From Candidatus Altarchaeota archaeon (GTDB taxonomy: Archaea; Altiarchaeota; Altiarchaeia; IMC4; SCGC-AAA252-I15): a DNA stretch of 37,913 nucleotides. Shown piece by piece: positions 36,960 through 37,913 of the stretch. The stretch is from positions 1 through 37,913 of the forward strand of contig JAQTQS010000006.1 of assembly GCA_028712125.1 (NCBI GenBank). Reading direction: 5' to 3'. Under the pieces are notes generated by a model. It made no database searches. It saw only the letters and a list, made by a program, of their open reading frames with translations, and had not been told where the DNA came from. A program made the translations under genes and the position numbers. How positions within the stretch are numbered: the stretch's first letter is position 1; each line of letters begins with the position of its first letter.

Positions 36960-37598
36960 CTAGCTTGAGATAAAGATAATAGCTATTAATACCGCCGCCA
37001 AGATAAGACCCGGCAAAGCGACGGAGACCAGCGCCCGCCATTTCGAGAACTTATGGGCTTCGGATACTGCGACAACGAGTATAATGAAATTGATGATGCT
37101 TATCAACAACGCAAAAACGGAAGTGATGTTACTGATTAGGATTATTACCTGGTTTTCCGCAACCTCTTTAAAGCCGAAGATAGCCCCAGCCAACATTGAG
37201 ACTGCAATGAACATTATGAGCAGAGAGTTGAAGAGGAGGGTTATTATACTGGAGTATGCCCATGCAGCAGTAAGCTCCTTCCATCCTCCCTTGCCCCCGA
37301 GCCAGTGACCTATTATCGAGTTAAGACCTCCCAAAAAATGGATGTATACTAAGCCGAAGATTGATGCAATCAACAAAACGAGCAATAATGCTACTGGGTT
37401 AAATAGGAGGACAATGTTTTCGCTACTTAGTATTTTAGCTACACCGTAGGATAGTCCATAGAGTATTCCTAGTAGTATGACGTTTTTCCGTGGGTTGGTG
37501 CGTAGTACTTCCCGGATGGTTTCGCGCGGCTCGAGAATCATGGGAATCCATGGTATGTCGCGGATTTTAGTGTCTTTCAGGAAACCCAATAGCTTCAT
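36960..37598 (-). CDS. Yip1-like multi-pass membrane protein
   Basis: PWIPMILEPRETIREVLRTNPRKNVILLGILYG, hydrophobic helices, LGGKGGWKELTAAWAYSSI. Confidence 0.7.
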   Translation of the reverse strand: MKLLGFLKDTKIRDIPWIPMILEPRETIREVLRTNPRKNVILLGILYGLSYGVAKILSSENIVLLFNPVALLLVLLIASIFGLVYIHFLGGLNSIIGHWLGGKGGWKELTAAWAYSSIITLLFNSLLIMFIAVSMLAGAIFGFKEVAENQVIILISNITSVFALLISIINFIILVVAVSEAHKFSKWRALVSVALPGLILAAVLIAIIFISS

Positions 37599-37635
37599 GG
37601 CGTTATAGAATTGGTTTTTGTATTAATACTATTTG

Positions 37636-37913
37636 CTATTTTCCTTGCCGGTCTAGTTCCGCCTTTCGTATCTCCAGCGTTCCGCTGTTTCGCCCCGTCA
37701 TGCGTTTTTCGGTTTCCTTTAGTATTATCGGCTTTTTGTATATCGGCCCGTCTATTACGAACGTTTCGTATTCTCCTCCTTCGCCGGCTATGTTGATGCC
37801 GTGTTTTTTGCTTATGGCTTCCAGCCTGCCGGCGTCTTCTAGTGTGAGAATCCTGCCCAGCCAGCTTTCGTCCAGTCCTTCGGCCGCTATGCCGGCCATC
37901 ACTACCTTGAATC
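37636..37913 (-). CDS. dph6: Diphthine--ammonia ligase (Dph6) C-terminal fragment, truncated by window edge
   Basis: GINIAGEGGEYETFVIDGPIYKKPI is the Dph6 C-terminal signature. Confidence 0.85.
   Translation of the reverse strand, partial: FKVVMAGIAAEGLDESWLGRILTLEDAGRLEAISKKHGINIAGEGGEYETFVIDGPIYKKPIILKETEKRMTGRNSGTLEIRKAELDRQGK

Overview
This is a compact, mostly single-copy archaeal chromosomal segment. Archaeal markers include NAC, archaeal SepF, Orc1/Cdc6, deoxyhypusine synthase, pyruvoyl-dependent arginine decarboxylase, Rad50, ScpA and a Dph6 fragment. A DPANN-like or other small-genome lineage is plausible but unproven. Genes are tightly packed with short convergent or ATGA overlaps. 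Many have a TATA-like element about 25-35 nt before the start codon, suggesting leaderless transcripts. One tRNA-Val(TAC) is present. I saw no CRISPR array, rRNA, IS element or prophage. The points most worth a second look are: (1) a matrixin-type metalloprotease ORF split by one in-frame TAG between its signal peptide and catalytic domain; (2) an ~18% GC divergent intergenic region ending in a perfect 28-bp palindrome just upstream of a strong Shine-Dalgarno and a mini-operon (66-aa wHTH-like + 42-aa 8-Cys protein, the latter missing from the ORF track); (3) a tandem pair of orphan genes whose promoters are also near-identical; (4) several large orphan proteins with faint recognisable folds (HTH + degenerate LAGLIDADG-like, GlnD-like nucleotidyltransferase, 657-aa protein with a Rossmann/methyltransferase-like C-terminus); (5) a membrane-anchored protein with three thioredoxin-like domains. 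All calls come from reading motifs by eye; no database search was run.
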